A DNA stretch of 64,000 bases. It comes from Macrostomum hystrix. Taxonomy: Eukaryota; Platyhelminthes; Macrostomidae. Shown piece after piece: positions 1 to 11,968 of this stretch (within the stretch, counting starts at the first letter, position 1; every line of letters starts with the position of its first letter). The translations under genes were made by a program, and so were the position numbers. The DNA lies in contig CATNEN010000007.1 of the NCBI GenBank assembly GCA_950097015.1, positions 2,108,001 to 2,172,000 of the forward strand. Reading direction: 5' to 3'. Below the pieces are notes generated by a model. It was given only the letters and a program-made list of their open reading frames with translations, made no database searches and was not told the DNA's origin.

Positions 1-85
1 CAATGCTTCTTGATTGCAGGCGATCTTGATTTTTTCTAAGATTTTTATTACAATCACTTCAAGCCTTCCAGTACTACACTACTAT

Positions 86-109
86 ACTCTACTCTACTCT
101 ACTCTACTC
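86..109. repeat. (CTCTA)n microsatellite
   Basis: About five consecutive CTCTA units. The rest of 1-540 shows no convincing gene. Confidence 0.7.
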
Positions 110-543
110 AATTCTATTTCAGAAGAATATGTCAACCAGCTCGAGTTATTAAATATTATCGTTGATATTTTCTTACATTCTGCTTACGGTTTTTGAGCAT
201 TAAACAATTACAACACTATTCACTCTACTGAAGCGAGTAGTATTTTAAAGACGAAAGCAACTATCTCAGTTTTGTTAAAAATGATTATTTTGAAAGTTTT
301 GCAATTTTAATTTCTTTATTTACACAAGGAATGCACGATCCTACCTAGAGCAAACATCGCCAGGTGTCGTGTTTGGCAAGGTCCCCGCATCATGCTCCGT
401 GACTATTAAGGCTTCATTGGCAAGCGCATTGGTCAATTAAGAACCACTTCTCACGTCAAATCAAGTAAAGTTGAATAAAAAATGGATGTCCACTGAGACT
501 TCAACTGGAGTAATATTGTTGAGAATTATTCAACGCATCCTTC

Positions 544-2380
544 TCAAAGCAGGCTGCAGGTGCATGAGTTGCTTCTGTAATGCAATTGGGAAGAGAGTTT
601 CAAAATTGTTCCTCCAAACGCTGACAATGAAATTCCAAGGAGCCTTCTCACCTGTTGCTGCCGCTAGGAGCAGCAATGCCCCGCTGGTACTCCTGCTCAG
701 CCAGCCAGAGCGGCTCAAAGTAGTTCCTGCTCGCCCAACCTGGCGTGAACGCCATCACCTCCAGTAACTGCTCCTTGGCCACCTGCCGCTGAAGCGCCGT
801 CAGTGCGGCACCGTTGGTTCGAATCCCAAGCGCCGTGATAGTCTCCTCCACCGAGCTGAACCTCAGGAAGGCGTTGCCCTGCTCACCGTTGGGCAGGGTG
901 CCCACCTCGACGAACCAGGGTCTGAGGCGGTGAGGGCAGCGCGTTCATCAACTCAGAATATTGTGGTCCCCACAGTCTCATCGTCATCACTCAATACTCG
1001 TTTCGCTTCCTCCTTCCTCTCTCCCCACCAACAATGGGGAGTTGTCTGTTGAGGAAAATGGGAGTTTAATGGGGAGCTGTCTCTTGAGGAAAATGGGAGT
1101 TTAATGGGGAGCTGTCTCTTGAGGAAAATGGGAGTTTAATGGGGAGTTGTCTGTTGAGGAAAATGGGAGTTTAATGGGGAGCTGTCTCTTGAGGAAAATG
1201 GGAGTTTAATGGGGAGTTGTCTCTTGAGGAAAATGGGAGTCTAATGAGGAGTTGTCTCTTGAGGAAAATGGGAGTTTAATGGGAAGTTGTCTCTTGAGGA
1301 AAATGGGAGTCTAATGAGGAGTTGTCTCTTGAGGAAAATGGGAGTCTAATGAGGAGTTGTCTCTTGTGGAAAATGGGAGTTTAATGGGGAGTTGTCTCTT
1401 GAGGAAAATGGGAGTTTAATGGGGAGTTGTCTCTTGAGGAAAATGGGAGTTTAATGGGGAGTTGTCTCTTGAGGAAAATGGGAGTCTAATGAGGAGTTGT
1501 CTCTTGAGGAAAATGGGAGTTTAATGGGGAGTTGTCTCTTGAGGAAAATGGGAGTTTAATGGGGAGTTGTCTCTTGAGGAAAATGGGAGTTTAATGGGGA
1601 GTTGTCTCTTGAGGAAAATGGGAGTCTAATGAGGAGTTGTCTCTTGAGGAAAATGGGAGTTTAATGGGGAGTTGTCTCTTGAGGAAAATGGGAGTCTAAT
1701 GAGGAGTTGTCTCTTGAGGAAAATGGGAGTTTAATGGGGAGTTGTCTCTTGAGGAAAATGGGAGTCTAATGAGGAGTTGTCTCTTGAGGAAAATGGGAGT
1801 TTAATGGGGAGTTGTCTCTTGAGGAAAATGGGAGTTTAATGGGGAGTTGTCTCTTGAGGAAAATGGGAGTTTAATGGGGAGTTGTCTCTTGAGGAAAATG
1901 GGAGTTTAATGGGGAGTTGTCTCTTGAGGAAAATGGGAGTCTAATGAGGAGCTGTCTCTTGAGGAAAATGGGAGTCTAATGAGGAGTTGTCTCTTGAGGA
2001 AAATGGGAGTCTAATGGGGAGTTGTCTCTTGAGGAAAATGGGAGTCTAATGAGGAGTTGTCTCTTGAGGAAAATGGGAGTCTAATGAGGAGTTGTCTCTT
2101 GAGGAAAATGGGAGCTTGATGAGGAGTTACTGAGGGCTCACACTGCATCGGGCGGCAGTTTCTTAGCAAACTGAATGACAAACAGCCTTTCACTGTAGGT
2201 CGTGCTGGCATAGTTGGCATAGTCCGTCAGGCTATTTGGTATGCAGTCGTGTACATCGTTGACACACTTCAGGTAGTACATGAGGCGGCCGATACTGCTG
2301 CGGGGAACCTCCGCTGTGCTGCTGGTGTCTTCAACATGCAACTGGCGATTGCGCACCAGAGCGAGAGCTGCACCAGACAT
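544..2380 (-). CDS. Novel family N, copy N1 (unrecognised small protein)
   Basis: I do not recognise this family. Coding exons on the minus strand: exon 1 2380-2142, exon 2 921-652, possible exon 3 574-544. The start was chosen because MSGAALA aligns with MSQAALA of copy N3; the upstream in-frame Met at 2470 has no counterpart. Exon 1 carries the family motifs QLHVED, RLMYYLKC, LTDYANY and a charged end (LPPDAV). Exon 2 carries FLRFSSVEETITALGIR and a RQVxxxQLLEVMAF block. Both donors are phase 2 (GT|GTGAGC and AG|GTGAGA). The exon 3 call rests on an acceptor after ATTACAG that restores phase and gives a Cys-rich tail and stop (total 179 aa); it is weak. No signal peptide or membrane segment is visible. 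Intron 1 is almost filled by a 35-bp minisatellite. No reading-frame damage is seen, so it may be functional. Confidence 0.6.
1035..2128. repeat. 35-bp minisatellite in intron 1 of copy N1
   Basis: About 31 head-to-tail copies of a 35-bp unit that includes GTTGTCTCTTGAGGAAAATG. Variants alternate TTTAATGGGGA with CTAATGAGGA, and a few early units read GTCTGTTGAGG. The array lies between the splice donor of exon 1 and the acceptor of exon 2 of N1, so it is intronic. Units are identical or nearly so, which suggests recent expansion. Confidence 0.92.
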
Positions 2381-2794
2381 GGCTATTGCCAGTTGTTGCT
2401 GCAAACAATTTGTCTCCTCGTATTTTGCGCAGTTCGCCCAGACAGTTAAAAGGAAAGCTGGCAAGTCCATTATCTAATGAACTCATTCGATATCTCATGA
2501 TTGCTTTAATAGGTAACCTTGGCAACTTGGAGTCTTCTTATCTCCATGTCTGTTGCGCCATTAATTTCGCTAAATAGGTCTCAAAATTTGGCTGAGACGA
2601 CAGTGTCACCTGACTGAAATAATTGGCTAAAAAATTGACTTTCCAAGTACATAAAGAATATTCAGAGGACTGCAAGCACGCTCAGGGTTGGCTTGCCACT
2701 TCTCTTGCACGAAAGCAAAAAATTACTAGATAGCTTGTAGATTTTGAATATTAAAGTTTGAACGAGTATTCACTTGCTACTAATTGGGCCCTGA

Positions 2795-4012
2795 TCTAAC
2801 TAGACCCATCCTAGCTAGACCCATTCTAACTAGACCCATCCTAACTAGACCCATCCTAGCTAGACCCATCCTAGCTAGACCCATCCTAGCTAGACCCATC
2901 CTAACTAGGCCCATCCTAGCTAGACCCATCCTAACTAGGCCCATCCCAGCTAGACCCATCCTAGCTAGACCCATCCTAGCTAGACCCATCCTAGATAGAC
3001 CCATCCTAACTAGACCCATCCTAGCTAGGCCCATCCTAGCTAGACCCATCCTAACTAGGCCCATCCCAGCTAGACCCATCCTAGCTAGACCCATCCTAGC
3101 TAGACCCATCCTAGATAGACCCATCCTAACTAGACCCATCCTAGCTAGACCCATCCTAGCTAGACCCATCCTAGCTAGACCCATCCTAGCTAGACCCATC
3201 CTAGCTAGACCCATCCTAGCTAGACCCATCCTAACTAGACCCATCCTAGCTAGACCCATCCTAACTAGACCCATCCTAACTAGATCCATCCTAACTAGAC
3301 CCATCCCTAACTAGACCCATCTATATTAGACCCATCCTAACTAGACCCATCCAAACTAGACCCATCCTAACTAGACCCATCCTAACTAGATCCATCCTAA
3401 CTAGATCCATCCTAAGTAGACCCATCCCTAACTAGACCCATCTATATTAGACCCATCCTAACTAGACCCATCCAAACTAGACCCATCCTAACTAGACCCA
3501 TCCTAACTAGATCCATCCTAACTAGACCCATCCCTAACTAGACCCATCTATATTAGACCCATCCTAACTAGACCCATCCAAACTAGACCCATCCTAACTA
3601 GACCCATCCTAACTAGACCCATCCTAACTAGACCCATCCTAGCTAGACCCATCCTAGCTAGACCCATCCTAGCTAGACCCATCCTAGCTAGACCCATCCT
3701 AACTAGACCCATCCTAGCTAGACCCATCCTAACTAGGCCCATCCTAGCTAGACCCATCCTAACTAGGCCCATCCTAGCTAGACCCATCCTAGCTAGACCC
3801 ATCCTAACTAGACCCATCCTAACTAGGCCCATCCTAGCTAGACCCATCCTAGCTAGACCCATCCTAGCTAGACCCATCCTAACTAGACCCATCCTAACTA
3901 GATCCATCCTAGCTAGACCCATCCTAGCTAGACCCATCCTAACTAGACCCATCCTAACTAGGCCCATCCTAACTAGACCCATCCTAACTAGACCCATCCT
4001 AGCTAGACCCAG
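2795..4012. repeat. 15-bp minisatellite array 1 (TAGACCCATCCTAAC)
   Basis: Long array of TAGACCCATCCTA(A/G)C units; most are 15 bp. Because 15 is a multiple of three, both strands stay open and give apparent proteins made of ARPIL/TRPIL or MGLAR/MGLVR pentapeptides. These are not credible genes. A variant block with TAGATCC, then CCCTAAC, then TCTATATTAGACC occurs three times (near 3280-3330, 3400-3450 and 3510-3555) and splits the array. The right end abuts the BEL/Pao sequence. Confidence 0.95.
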
Positions 4013-4082
4013 CACCACTCGTGGAAAGCTCGGTCACAAATCTCAAAGCCGAGTAAGACCTACATACACTAACCTGACTACC

Positions 4083-4460
4083 AGCGGCCTCGCCGCATCT
4101 GCCAGCGGCCTCGCAGCTCCTGCCAGCGGCCTCGCCGCACCTACAAGCGACCTCACCGCACCTACCAGCGGCCTCGCCGCACCTACCAGCGGCCTCGCCG
4201 CACCTGCTAGCGGCCTCGCCGCACCTACCAGCGGCCTCGCCGCACCTGCTAGCGGCCTCGCCGCACCTGCCAGCGCCCTCGCCTCACCCACCAGCGGCCT
4301 CGCCGCATCTGCCAGCGGCCTCGCCGCACCTACCAGCGGCCTCGCCGCACCCACCAGCGGCCTCGCCGCAGCCACCAGCGGCCTCGCCGCACCCACCAGC
4401 GGCCTCGCCGCACCTGCCAGCGGCCTCGCCGCACCCACCAGCGGCCTCGCCGCACCTGCC
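4083..4460 (+). repeat. 21-bp coding minisatellite at the gag N-terminus
   Basis: About 18 tandem 21-bp units centred on AGCGGCCTCGCCGCACC. Every unit stays in the same frame as the downstream gag ORF, so they encode an SGLAAP(T/A) heptapeptide repeat. The frame is open from about 4011 through the array to a TAG at 4584-4586. No ATG is seen upstream in this frame. Confidence 0.85.
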
Positions 4461-4586
4461 AGTCCAGTCGGCTCTATCGCATTCGGTGTACCTAACCAAC
4501 AGGACGCTGTACAACAACTTATTGGCGCAATGGCTCAGATGATGCAGCAGAACCAGCTGCTCGTACAACAGCTTCACATAAACTAG

Positions 4587-7500
4587 ACCACATCCCAGCC
4601 CGCCCCTCCGACGCCTCGACCGACGTCCCTCTTCGGCGACACCGTCCTCCGCAATGTTCAACTTCAAGGTTTCGACGGTGAAGACCCAGCTAGTTTCCCT
4701 GCATTTTGGAGTTCTTTCACTTACCGCATCGACAGCAGCAACTACACAGACGTCGATAAATTTGAAGCTCTTCGCGGGCTTCTCGCTGGCGCTGCCCTCC
4801 GGAAACTAGGTGGTCTGGACGCCTGTCAACCGGGGGCCTACAACCAAGCCTGCCAAATTCTCCAAGCTAATTATGGCGACCTGTGGGAGCAGAAGAGCAC
4901 CTGCTTCAGGCGACTTCTCGCGATGCCGCAGCTTTGCAACATCGACCACCAGAGCCTGGAGGAATTTTCAGACACACTTCGCCTCACAGTCGGCCAGCTA
5001 ACCCGCCTCGGTGAAACCAGTGCTGCCCTGGATCCCTACGTGCATGCACTGTGGCCAAAGCTCCCACCGGCGCTCCAATCAGATATCCAGGATGTGCGTT
5101 GTAAGGCGTTGCAACCGCTAATTCCAACAATGCAAGAGCTCCAGGGACACCTCGACAACAAGCTTCGTGCCATCCGTGCCTCGCAAACCAACTACGCAAC
5201 AGCTGCTTTCGCCCCCTATGCCGGAGCTAGTCTAATCAACGCTGCCACAAACCGCTCCGTAACTTCATCCACTCCGAGTGCTGGTCACGTGCACACACGT
5301 GCACATGCACCGATCTGCGTCTACTGCGAACGGTCAGGACACTCCAGTCAGACATGCGGCGTAATTTCGAAGCCCGATGATCGGCTCCGCATTATTCGAA
5401 GCAAGGCCCTGTGCCTCAACTGCCTGCGTAGCCATGCCACCTCAAACTGTAGCTCCCGGAACAGATGCCGCGAGTGTCGAGCATTGCACCACACATCACT
5501 TCACGGAGCGCGTTTCAATCCACCACCGCATGTTCTTCACGTCGACTCAACAGCGAAAGCCAACAGCAACCTCGACTCGACGACCGCATTGCCGACGGCA
5601 TTCGCCAACTTAAAAGCCATGAACGATAACACCATCAATACCGTCTCCTGCATCTCCTCCACCTGCGACGAGTTGATAAGACCATCCATCATGGCCACAT
5701 TCTCTGCCACTGCTGTAAACCCGACTAGCGGCGGAACTACGCGAGTGTCGGTCCTCATCGATGGCGGCTGCAGTTTCACGTACATAAAACTCGATGTGGC
5801 TCGAAAACTCGGTCTTCGTTTACATCGCCGAATCTCGCTTGACAGCTCTTCATGTCACACCAACTCTCGACGCCGAGTGACCGCAGACATCGTCGAACTC
5901 GAACTCTCAACACCCGATGGCCGCCGTTTACCACTCCGAGTTCTGGCAACCGAGCACATCGCTCCACCAATCCACATACCAGCTGTCCAGCTACCAAGTG
6001 ATATTCTGGCCACTCTGCAACACTTGCCCCATGGAATAGCCAATCTCCCAACTTCCCAAGACGGGGAACTTGAGTTAGATTTGCTCATCGGTAACGACTA
6101 TGCTCAGCGGTTAATAGGCCCGAGCGTTCCTGCAATCCCACTGCGGCCAAGTCTTACCGCGCACCTCACCCCGTTTGGTGCCGTCCTCACAGGCTGCCTC
6201 GAAAATACCGACGATTGTAAATCCAGTGGGCTTCTCAACTCTAGTCAACTCATCGCCAACTCACTTCTGTCACAATCCCGTCCCGACAACCTTGAATGTC
6301 TGGTCGACCGAATGACCAGCCTCGAGCTGCTCGGCATCGAAAGAGGGGCCGAACAACCCAATCCACGAGGCGACGTTTTGACGAAAGACCTCCTGGACTC
6401 GGCCACACGTGGATCGGACGGTCGTTACTCGGTCGCATTACCCTTCAAGCCTGGAGCGGAGCAACTCCCATCAAACTTCGGACAAGCTTGGGGTCGCGCT
6501 CAGGCTACACACCGTCGTCTTTCACAGGCGGAACGTCAAGAGTACTATGGAGAGTTTGAAAAGCACAAAGCAGAAGGGATCCTGGAAATCGTCGATGACA
6601 CTAGTCCAAAAGGAAAGATCATCCATGTCCTGTCACACTTTCCCGTCATCAAGATGTCTTCAAACACCACAAAAGTACGACCAGTTATAGACGCCTCAGC
6701 GCCAACATCTCTAGGGGGCGTCTCTCTCAACGACCTCATGGAGTCTGGGCCAAACTTGCTCACCAACCTCTTCAAGGTTCAGCTACGTCTCCGAACCTCA
6801 AAGTTTATCTGCCTCAGCGACATCCAGGCCGCCTTTTACCAAGTACTCATGCACGAGTATTGTCGGGACGCCCAACGTGTTATCCTACCCAAAAACATCG
6901 ACCTGCCGCTTACACGTGACAATTTCCAAGTCTGGCGCTTCACCCGTATCGTCATGGGAGCCAGATCATCACCGTGGATCCTTGCCGCCGTCATTCGGAA
7001 ACTCTGCCTGGATGCCATGGATTCCGGAAAATCAGGTCTTAGCTCTCGACAGCTTGAGCAGCTACCCTACAGCCTCTATGTCGACAACTTGGTCCAGGGC
7101 TATGACGTTCAAGAAGAGGGCCCACGTATCGTTGCCGCAACCCGAGCTCTCTTCCGATCCGCTGGGTTTCACCTCCGCCAGTTTGCCGCCAGTGACCCAG
7201 GAGCGCTCTGCGACGTGCCCTGGGCAGATCAGATCCACGAACCAGTCGTCAAGAGCCTCGGAATCCTCTGGGACACACAGAGTGACCAACTGAGCCTGGC
7301 CAGTCCACAGCTGAAATTGGACCCTAATCTCAACCGGGCCAGTCTTCTTAAGGGAATCTCTACGCCATACGACCCGTGCGGTTACGCAGCGCCCCTGCTT
7401 CTAGCTGGACGTCTTCTATATCACGAAAGCTTCGGTCCTATGGATGCATGGAACAAGCCTGCCTCAACCGATACTGTTGAGAGCTGGCGCAGACTCCTCA

Positions 7501-8387
7501 ATGATTTCAACGAGATCTGCCGTATTACCGTTCCTCGTCGCTGCCTCGCAGACCAGGCACTACCCAGTAGGCTCGTGATCTTCAGCGACGCCTCACCTCG
7601 AGCTTACGGGTACACAACTTACCTGCATCAGAATGGGAAGGACCTCACCAACTGCTGCCTCATCAACGCCAAGGCCCGCCTCGCTCCATCTGGCCGCAAG
7701 AATGTACTCATCACGGTTCCTCGCCTTGAGCTCTGGGTCGCATTAATCGCCAACCGAGCCGCGATTTTCCTACGCGACTCCTTTAACCTAGGCAAGAGGC
7801 TCAGTGGCATAACCCACTTCATGGACAGTCAGATAGTCCTACACTGGATCCACAATGGGGCCAAGCTCCGTCCCTATGAGGCCCGCCGCGTTCAGGAGAT
7901 CTTGGAGTCCAACCTGACTGACGACTACCGCTACGTCAACACCGCTGAGAACCCTGCCGATTGTTGCACAAGGCCACTTACACTCAGCCAACTTCTTAAT
8001 TCAAATTTCTTCACCGGACCTCGATTCCTCCGACAGCCACATGGGGAGTGGCCATCTCAGACAACACCCACACCCACGAACTCCACGATTCTCCAAGGCA
8101 TCCCACCAGCCCAGAAAAAGACCAAGAAGACAAGCGCTTTCCTGTCTGCATCGAACAGATGCGCCCCCCTGCAGACATGGATATCAACCGCTTCGGCAAA
8201 CTCAGTGCCCTTCTCGGAACTCTCGCATACGTTATCCGTTTCGTCAAGCGAAGAAACCGAGTCACCGCGCCAGATGCCTCGGAACGCCAGGCTGCTCTTC
8301 ACTTGTGGATCAAATGGGTACAGAGAGAGCGCTACGCTGACGCAATCAATGCCATACAGGAAGGCAGACCCAAAAGCTGCAAGATAG
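4587..8387 (+). pseudogene. BEL/Pao gag-pol polyprotein (gag, protease, RT, RNase H region)
   Basis: An open frame runs from just after the TAG at 4584 to 8387; the first ATG is at 4923, but clear gag sequence lies upstream of it, so the ATG is not the true start. In order: a gag domain; a Cys/His knuckle region around 5310-5510 (CVYCERSGHSSQTC, then CLNCLRSHATSNC); a protease-like segment around 5755 with LIDGG where D-S/T-G is usual; RT from about 6600; and a polymerase box reading YVDN at about 7078, where the second catalytic Asp of YxDD has become Asn. The RNase H-like region follows to about 8040. After that, similarity moves to the overlapping frame. The upstream stop, the YVDN change and the frame change all suggest an inactive copy. 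Confidence 0.8.
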
Positions 8388-9823
8388 TCGCGCAGCTTGA
8401 CCTCTTCTTGGATGACGAAGGTCTGATCCGCCTCAATTCCCGCATGGCAAACGCAACCTTAGACGCAGACGCAATCTACCCAATGCTCCTTCCACCCGAT
8501 CATCATCTCACTCACCTGCTCATACTCTACTTCCACAAACGAGATTGCCACAGCAGCGCCATATCTGTTCTACGGAGCCTTCGCGACCGTTTCTGGATTG
8601 TCCGTGGTCTCTCCACTGTCCGCTCAAGCCTCCGCCAGTGTCTTCCATGCCGATTCACGAAGGGACGCACACTCCCTCCCCCACAGCATGGCCAGCTACC
8701 ACCAGAGCGCCTCAACTCATCAGGCCCTGCGTTCAGCTCTCTGCTCGTCGACCAGCTGGGCCCCGTCTTGACGACCGATACGAAGACCCGCACTATCAAC
8801 AAACGATGGGCAATGCTCCTCTGTTGCGCCTCAAGCCGCGCGGTCCATCTCGAGTACCTCCATGACTATTCTGCGGACTCAGTTCTCCATGCTTTCGAGC
8901 GATTCTGGGCCCGCCGGGGACTCACCGAAGCCAGCATCTTCCTAGACCAGGCAACCGCCTTCCAAGCGGCCGGCAAAATCATCGACTCTCTGCTAACACC
9001 AACGTTCCAGCACAAACTCCTAGCTGACCTCAAACCATTCGCCACTGCTAGACAACTCCACTTCAAATTCGCACCGGCACGCGCTCCGTGGCACCAAGGA
9101 GCCGTCGAGCGACTGGTTGGGATGGTCAAAGCCAGCCTTCGACCCGCACTTTGGCGCCGGCGGATCTCGGACGAAGAGTTCCTCACCCTGCTGACAAAGA
9201 TCGAGGCTGTCTTGAACTCTCGCCCGCTGACATCTTTCTCGAATGACCCTAGCGATACGCGCCCCCTAACGCCAGCCGATCTCATCGCTCCTAGCGCTCG
9301 ACTTGACTTGCCTGCAGCGCCTGAGCACCTTTTTCCATCTGCCGGGACCACGACCAGCAACCAACTACGAGCTCTCTATCGACGCCGCGAGCAAATCATT
9401 GACGCTTTCTGGGCGCGATGGAACCGCGACTACATTCAACAACTCCACTCGATCCACTTACAACACCGTAGACGACACGGCGAGCACTCACACCAGCCCC
9501 TCGTTGGACAGCTCTACCTCCTCGCCGACCAGACTCCGCGGTCAAACTGGAAGACGTGCCGCGTCATCGAAGTCCATCCCGACAGTCATGATATCACCCG
9601 TTATTTCACTGTCCGAACGAGCACCGGTCACGAGTCCCGCCGTGCCATCACGCATCTCGTCCCTCTCGAGGCCGACATTATCGATTTCCAGACCGCGGCC
9701 AACGCCGGCAGGACTCTAGTTCCACCCGGTTCTGGCAGCAAGGACGATCCGGTACAAACCAACCGCGCTCGACGGGCCATGCGACGACAACTTCTACGTG
9801 ACTCTCCTTTTAACATTGCGTAA
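8048..9823 (+). pseudogene. BEL/Pao integrase ORF
   Basis: Open frame of 591 codons, overlapping the gag-pol frame by 340 nt and lying in the -1 frame relative to it. It shows a zinc-binding HH..CC region (CLPC near 8640), then a D-D-E integrase core: an Asp in LLVDQLGP near 8750, an Asp in FLDQ near 8943, and a Glu in GAVERL near 9105. All three catalytic positions appear intact. The first Met is not credible as a native start; real similarity begins near the DMDINRFGKLS stretch around 8175, so the polyprotein frame must shift between about 8045 and 8170. Whether by an indel or by programmed frameshifting cannot be told. Confidence 0.8.
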
Positions 9824-9840
9824 CTTCGCCCCCCCCACCC

Positions 9841-10156
9841 TGTCGGAAATGCTTCCTCCAGAACTCCTTCTCGTCGTTTCCTTCGACTCTCCTCTTTTCT
9901 CTCTTGCTCACCAACTAGTTAATCAGTACGTTTCACTGCACTTTAATTGTTTCGCTTTCTATCGTCCTTTTAGCCCATAGACTACGCATCCTGCCCGCCC
10001 CTTGTTACTCAATCGTTGTCTATGTTTCTAATTCCTTTCTCGGTACAGTTCCCCTTTAGTTGCTTCTAGTGCGCACTAAGCCCACAAGAGCTTCGAACCA
10101 AATACTTTCAATATACAAGTCAAATACAAGCAAAGAAGTTTTGTCCCAAGCGACAA
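9841..10156 (+). mobile_element. Possible 3' LTR or 3' UTR of the BEL/Pao element
   Basis: Sequence starting TGTCGGAAATGCTTCC directly after the integrase stop and a C-rich tract. It is pyrimidine-rich and non-coding and ends where the second 15-bp array begins. No second copy exists in the window, so the LTR assignment cannot be confirmed. Confidence 0.35.
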
Positions 10157-11235
10157 GGCCCATCCTAGCTAGACCCATCCTAGCTAGACCCATCCTAGCT
10201 AGACCCATCCTAACTAGACCCATCCTAACTAGGCCCATCCTAGCTAGACCCATCCTAGCTAGACCCATCCTAGCTAGACCCATCCTAACTAGGCCCATCC
10301 TAACTAGACCCATCCTAACTAGACCCATCCTAGCTAGACCCATCCTAGCTAGACCCATCCTAGCTAGACCCATCCTAGCTAGACCCATCCTAGCTAGACC
10401 CATCCTAACTAGGCCCATCCTAGCTAGACCCATCCTAGCTAGACCCATCCTAGCTAGACCCATCCTAACTAGACCCATCCTAACTAGGCCCATCCTAGCT
10501 AGACCCATCCTAGCTAGACCCATCCTAACTAGACCCATCCTAACTAGGCCCATCCTAACTAGACCCATCCTAACTAGACCCATCCTAACTAGACCCATCC
10601 TAGCTAGACCCATCCTAACTAGACCCATCCTAACTAGGCCCATCCTAGCTAGACCCATCCTAGCTAGACCCATCCTAGCTAGACCCATCCTAGCTAGACC
10701 TATCCTAACTAGACCCATCCTAGCTAGACCCATCCTAACTAGGCCCATCCTAGCTAGACCCATCCTAGCTAGACCCATCCTAACTAGACCCATCCTAACT
10801 AGGCCCATCCTAGCTAGACCCATCCTAGCTAGACCCATCCTAACTAGACCCATCCTAACTAGACCCATCCTAACTAGGCCCATCCTAGCTAGACCCATCC
10901 TAGCTAGACCCATCCTAGCTAGACCCATCCTAGCTAGACCCATCCTAACTAGACCCATCCTAGCTAGACCCATCCTAACTAGACCCATCCTAGCTAGACC
11001 CATCCTAACTAGGCCCATCCTAGCTAGACCCATCCTAGCTAGACCCATCCTAACTAGACCCATCCTAACTAGACCCATCCTAACTAGATCCATCCTAACT
11101 AGACCCATCCCTAACTAGACCCATCTATATTAGACCCATTCTAACTAGACCCATCCATACTCGTAACTAGACCCATCGTAACTAGACCCATCCGTAACTA
11201 GACCCATCCGTAACTAGACCCATCCCTAACTAGAT
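10157..11235. repeat. 15-bp minisatellite array 2 (same family as array 1)
   Basis: About 70 units of TAGACCCATCCTA(A/G)C with the same internal variants (TAGACC/TAGGCC, TAAC/TAGC) as array 1. The right end carries the same TAGATCC, CCCTAAC, TCTATATTAGACC block seen three times in array 1. The last units degrade to CATCCGTAACTAGACC. The long ORFs on both strands here are repeat artefacts. From 11236 to 11960 I see no gene. Confidence 0.95.
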
Positions 11236-11968
11236 GTCGCTAAATATTCTATCTCCAAATAAACCCTTTCCTAAAGACCAATGCACTAAATGACAGCAGG
11301 AGAAGGTATATACTAGTAGGCATTTACCTTCGTCGGCCATTTCTGCGCATCTTGAAAAATGCGCTAGTATATTTTTCCATCTCTTTCGACTGTAGGTTTC
11401 ACAACGCCCATCAGCACATCCGCATACGTGCTTCTCTTGACCTTCAAAATAAACAGACTGAGTTGCTGCACAAGCAGGTGGCAGATCTTATCTTTTGCAA
11501 CTTGGCGTCACGCCTCTGTCTCTTCGTTTCTACTCGAATACTTTAACAAATAGACTTTTGTTTCAGGGCTGCAAGCCGCGGAAAAGTCCAGAGATTTCAA
11601 TAGAGGGCCACTCTCTATTGATAAGTATGAGATTAACACTATTTGAGTTACTCGTAACAATTGAATAGTTGCATTTTTACGACCTCAGCCTTATAAAACT
11701 GGGATGGAATTCACGCTTCAATGATTTTGTTTTTCCATTTTGCAGCCATGTGTTTTATTACTCGTATATTAGGTTTTTATTTTTTTGGTCTATCCTTAAT
11801 TTTGCTATTTAGATGGTGCAGTGACTTAAAAACATCAGAATTCTATACCTGAGTCTGAGTTGTGAGACACGACTCAAATTGAGAAAATAGGTCATAAACT
11901 CAGTCATTTTATTACCTATTTAAGAGATGATTCTCAAGAGAAAAGCAGCTGACAGCTTATCTCAACTC

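Larger units (their letters stand above)
4013..10156 (+). mobile_element. Degenerate BEL/Pao LTR retrotransposon
   Basis: The element carries, in order, a gag-like region, CCHC knuckles, aspartic protease, reverse transcriptase, RNase H-like region, integrase and about 0.3 kb of trailing sequence. The RT YVDN box with its surrounding VQG, and the Pao-type integrase, identify the BEL/Pao lineage. No 5' LTR copy of the 3' flank is present and no primer-binding site was identified. Lesions are an in-frame TAG near the gag N-terminus and a frame change before integrase. Both ends are bordered by the same 15-bp minisatellite family, so it either inserted into a pre-existing array or lost its LTRs. 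It is probably not autonomous. Confidence 0.85.

Noticed and set aside
1035-2128. CRISPR-like appearance of the 35-bp array
   Set aside because: There are no unique spacers, the units are contiguous, and the setting is a eukaryotic intron.
2600-2795. 5' LTR of the BEL/Pao element
   Set aside because: No similarity to the sequence after the integrase stop at 9841-10156.
2780-4018. Long ORFs of pentapeptide repeats on both strands (also 10056-11118)
   Set aside because: They arise only because a 15-bp unit lacks stops; both strands are equally open and there is no gene-like start or flank.
8110-8125. GAAAAAG as a -1 programmed frameshift site
   Set aside because: The heptamer does not fit the X XXY YYZ rule well, and the element has other lesions; a simple indel is as likely.
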